Of a stretch of 6,278 bases of DNA, positions 5,632-6,278 are shown piece after piece. Location: the NCBI GenBank assembly GCA_016199905.1, contig JACQFU010000347.1:1-6278 (forward strand), in the 5' to 3' direction. Every line of letters starts with the position of its first letter. Positions within the stretch are counted from its first letter, which is position 1. The notes under the pieces are model-generated. The model did not search any database. It was given only the letters and a program-made list of their open reading frames with translations, and had not been told where the DNA came from. The stretch comes from Candidatus Wallbacteria bacterium. Its GTDB lineage: Bacteria > Muiribacteriota > UBA6191 > JACPRK01. The position numbers and the translations under genes were made by a program.

Positions 5632-6086
5632 AGCCAGAACCCCTACCTCGCCGCGACTTTCTCGGTTTGGCCGCGATCTGGTCGGCGCTGCTGGCTTTCC
5701 TTGCGGCGGCGCTGGGCGCCCTGCGGCTGCCGATGCCGGCGGTGTTCCCCGAATCCAACTCGAAAGTGAAACTGGGTCCTCCGGACGCGTTTCGGCCGGG
5801 GTCGGAGACGCACCTGCCCGAGCAGAAGCTCTGGGTCGTTCACGACGGCGAAGGTCTGTACGCCATCTCCACCGTCTGCACGCACCTGGGGTGCATCGCC
5901 GGGCGGGAGAAGACGGGCGAGTTCCGTTGCCCGTGCCACGGAAGCGTGTTCAACCCCCAGGGCAAGGTAGTGGGCGGCCCCGCCCCCAAGGCGCTGAACC
6001 GGCTGGCGCTGAGTCTGGCGCCCGACGGCCAGGTGGTGGTCGACACGATGGCCACCGTCGACCCGACGACCCGGCTGAAGGTCTGA
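5616..6086 (+). CDS. Rieske [2Fe-2S] protein of a cytochrome b complex
   Basis: The 156-residue protein is the Rieske subunit of a quinol-oxidising cytochrome bc/b6f-type complex. It has a twin-arginine motif (RRDFL, 12-16) followed by a membrane anchor (about 17-38), so it is probably exported folded by Tat, with the cluster domain outside the cytoplasmic membrane. Cluster ligands are C88 and H90 (CTHLGC) and C105 and H108 (CPCHGS). C93 and C107 form the expected disulfide. The Pro loop GGPAP is at 120-124. The length is normal for a compact bacterial Rieske subunit. In the second motif the Ser that hydrogen-bonds the cluster is kept (S110), but the usual Tyr two residues on is Phe (F112), which should lower the redox potential. 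The ATG at 5616 has GGGAG 8 nt upstream (5603-5607) and overlaps the oxidoreductase end by 16 nt. The same frame is open far upstream, but only by GC bias. Confidence 0.95.
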   Translation: MPGRLEPEPLPRRDFLGLAAIWSALLAFLAAALGALRLPMPAVFPESNSKVKLGPPDAFRPGSETHLPEQKLWVVHDGEGLYAISTVCTHLGCIAGREKTGEFRCPCHGSVFNPQGKVVGGPAPKALNRLALSLAPDGQVVVDTMATVDPTTRLKV

Positions 6087-6102
6087 GCAGCGGAGGCGAT
6101 CG

Positions 6103-6278
6103 ATGAATCCAACCGACGAAACGGCAGTCCCAGGCGAGGCGCCACCGCAGGCCGGCGGCTCCGGCGGGATGGGAACGCTCCTGGCCAACCTGCTCGCCGC
6201 GCCCCGGGCGTTTCGCGACTCCGTGCTGCGCCACGGACCGCCCACCTCCGATCGCGCCAAGTCGCAGACGGTGACCAG
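6103..6278 (+). CDS. Probable cytochrome b subunit, N-terminal part (cut by window end)
   Basis: Fifty-eight codons are visible before the window edge. The ATG at 6103 has a strong GGAGG (6092-6096) 6 nt upstream and follows the Rieske stop by 16 nt, so it is the next gene of the operon. The first 22 residues are Pro/Gly/Ala-rich and probably disordered. Residues 23-58 (MGTLLANLLAAPRAFRDSV, then LRHGPPTSDRAKSQTVT) look like the amphipathic cytoplasmic lead-in, ending in S-(I/V)-(F/L)-R-H-G-x-P-x-(T/S), that precedes the first transmembrane helix of many bacterial cytochrome b subunits. No haem-ligand histidines are in view. The assignment rests mainly on position after a Rieske gene, so it is an inference supported by a short partial match. 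Confidence 0.65.
   Translation, partial: MNPTDETAVPGEAPPQAGGSGGMGTLLANLLAAPRAFRDSVLRHGPPTSDRAKSQTVT

Overview
This is a GC-rich window with dense, mostly gap-free coding on two divergent arms. The organism looks like a deltaproteobacterial or myxobacterial-type Gram-negative bacterium, or a related phylum. The main clue is a secreted PKD-type protein ending in a Gly/Ser-Cys, hydrophobic segment, poly-Arg tail of the MYXO-CTERM kind. A twin-arginine Rieske protein beside a GltD-like flavoprotein and a probable cytochrome b fits the same broad group. This is inference from gene content, not a phylogeny.

Left arm, all on the minus strand and read from about 3278 down to 51: a secreted PKD/Ig-like repeat protein (2223-3278), a small J-domain protein (1732-2163), a family 2 glycosyltransferase of the dolichol-phosphate-mannose-synthase type (834-1613), and a class I SAM-dependent methyltransferase (51-791). 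A further gene may start at position 21 and run off the window. The J-domain gene has a textbook sigma70-type promoter whose -35 hexamer overlaps the stop codon of the PKD gene, followed by a good Shine-Dalgarno. These two signals fix its start at 2163. The glycosyltransferase and methyltransferase are 42 bp apart and probably act together on a lipid-linked sugar or cell-surface glycan.

Middle: a non-coding divergent region of about 307 bp (3279-3585), possibly extending to about 3717 if the flavoprotein starts later than its outermost ATG. It holds several short inverted repeats and one near-perfect direct repeat, but no convincing promoter.

Right arm, plus strand: a large FAD/NAD(P)H oxidoreductase related to the glutamate synthase small subunit, with cysteine motifs at both ends (3586-5631), a Rieske [2Fe-2S] protein (5616-6086), and the start of a probable cytochrome b subunit (6103 to the window edge). 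The first two overlap by 16 nt and the third follows after 16 nt with a strong Shine-Dalgarno, so they form an operon. Together they suggest a Rieske/cytochrome b quinol-oxidising complex with a dedicated soluble iron-sulfur flavoprotein that could link it to NAD(P)H or ferredoxin.

The two most interesting items are the flavoprotein-Rieske-cytochrome b operon and the J-domain protein, whose N-terminus closely resembles the membrane-binding helix of PspA/Vipp1.
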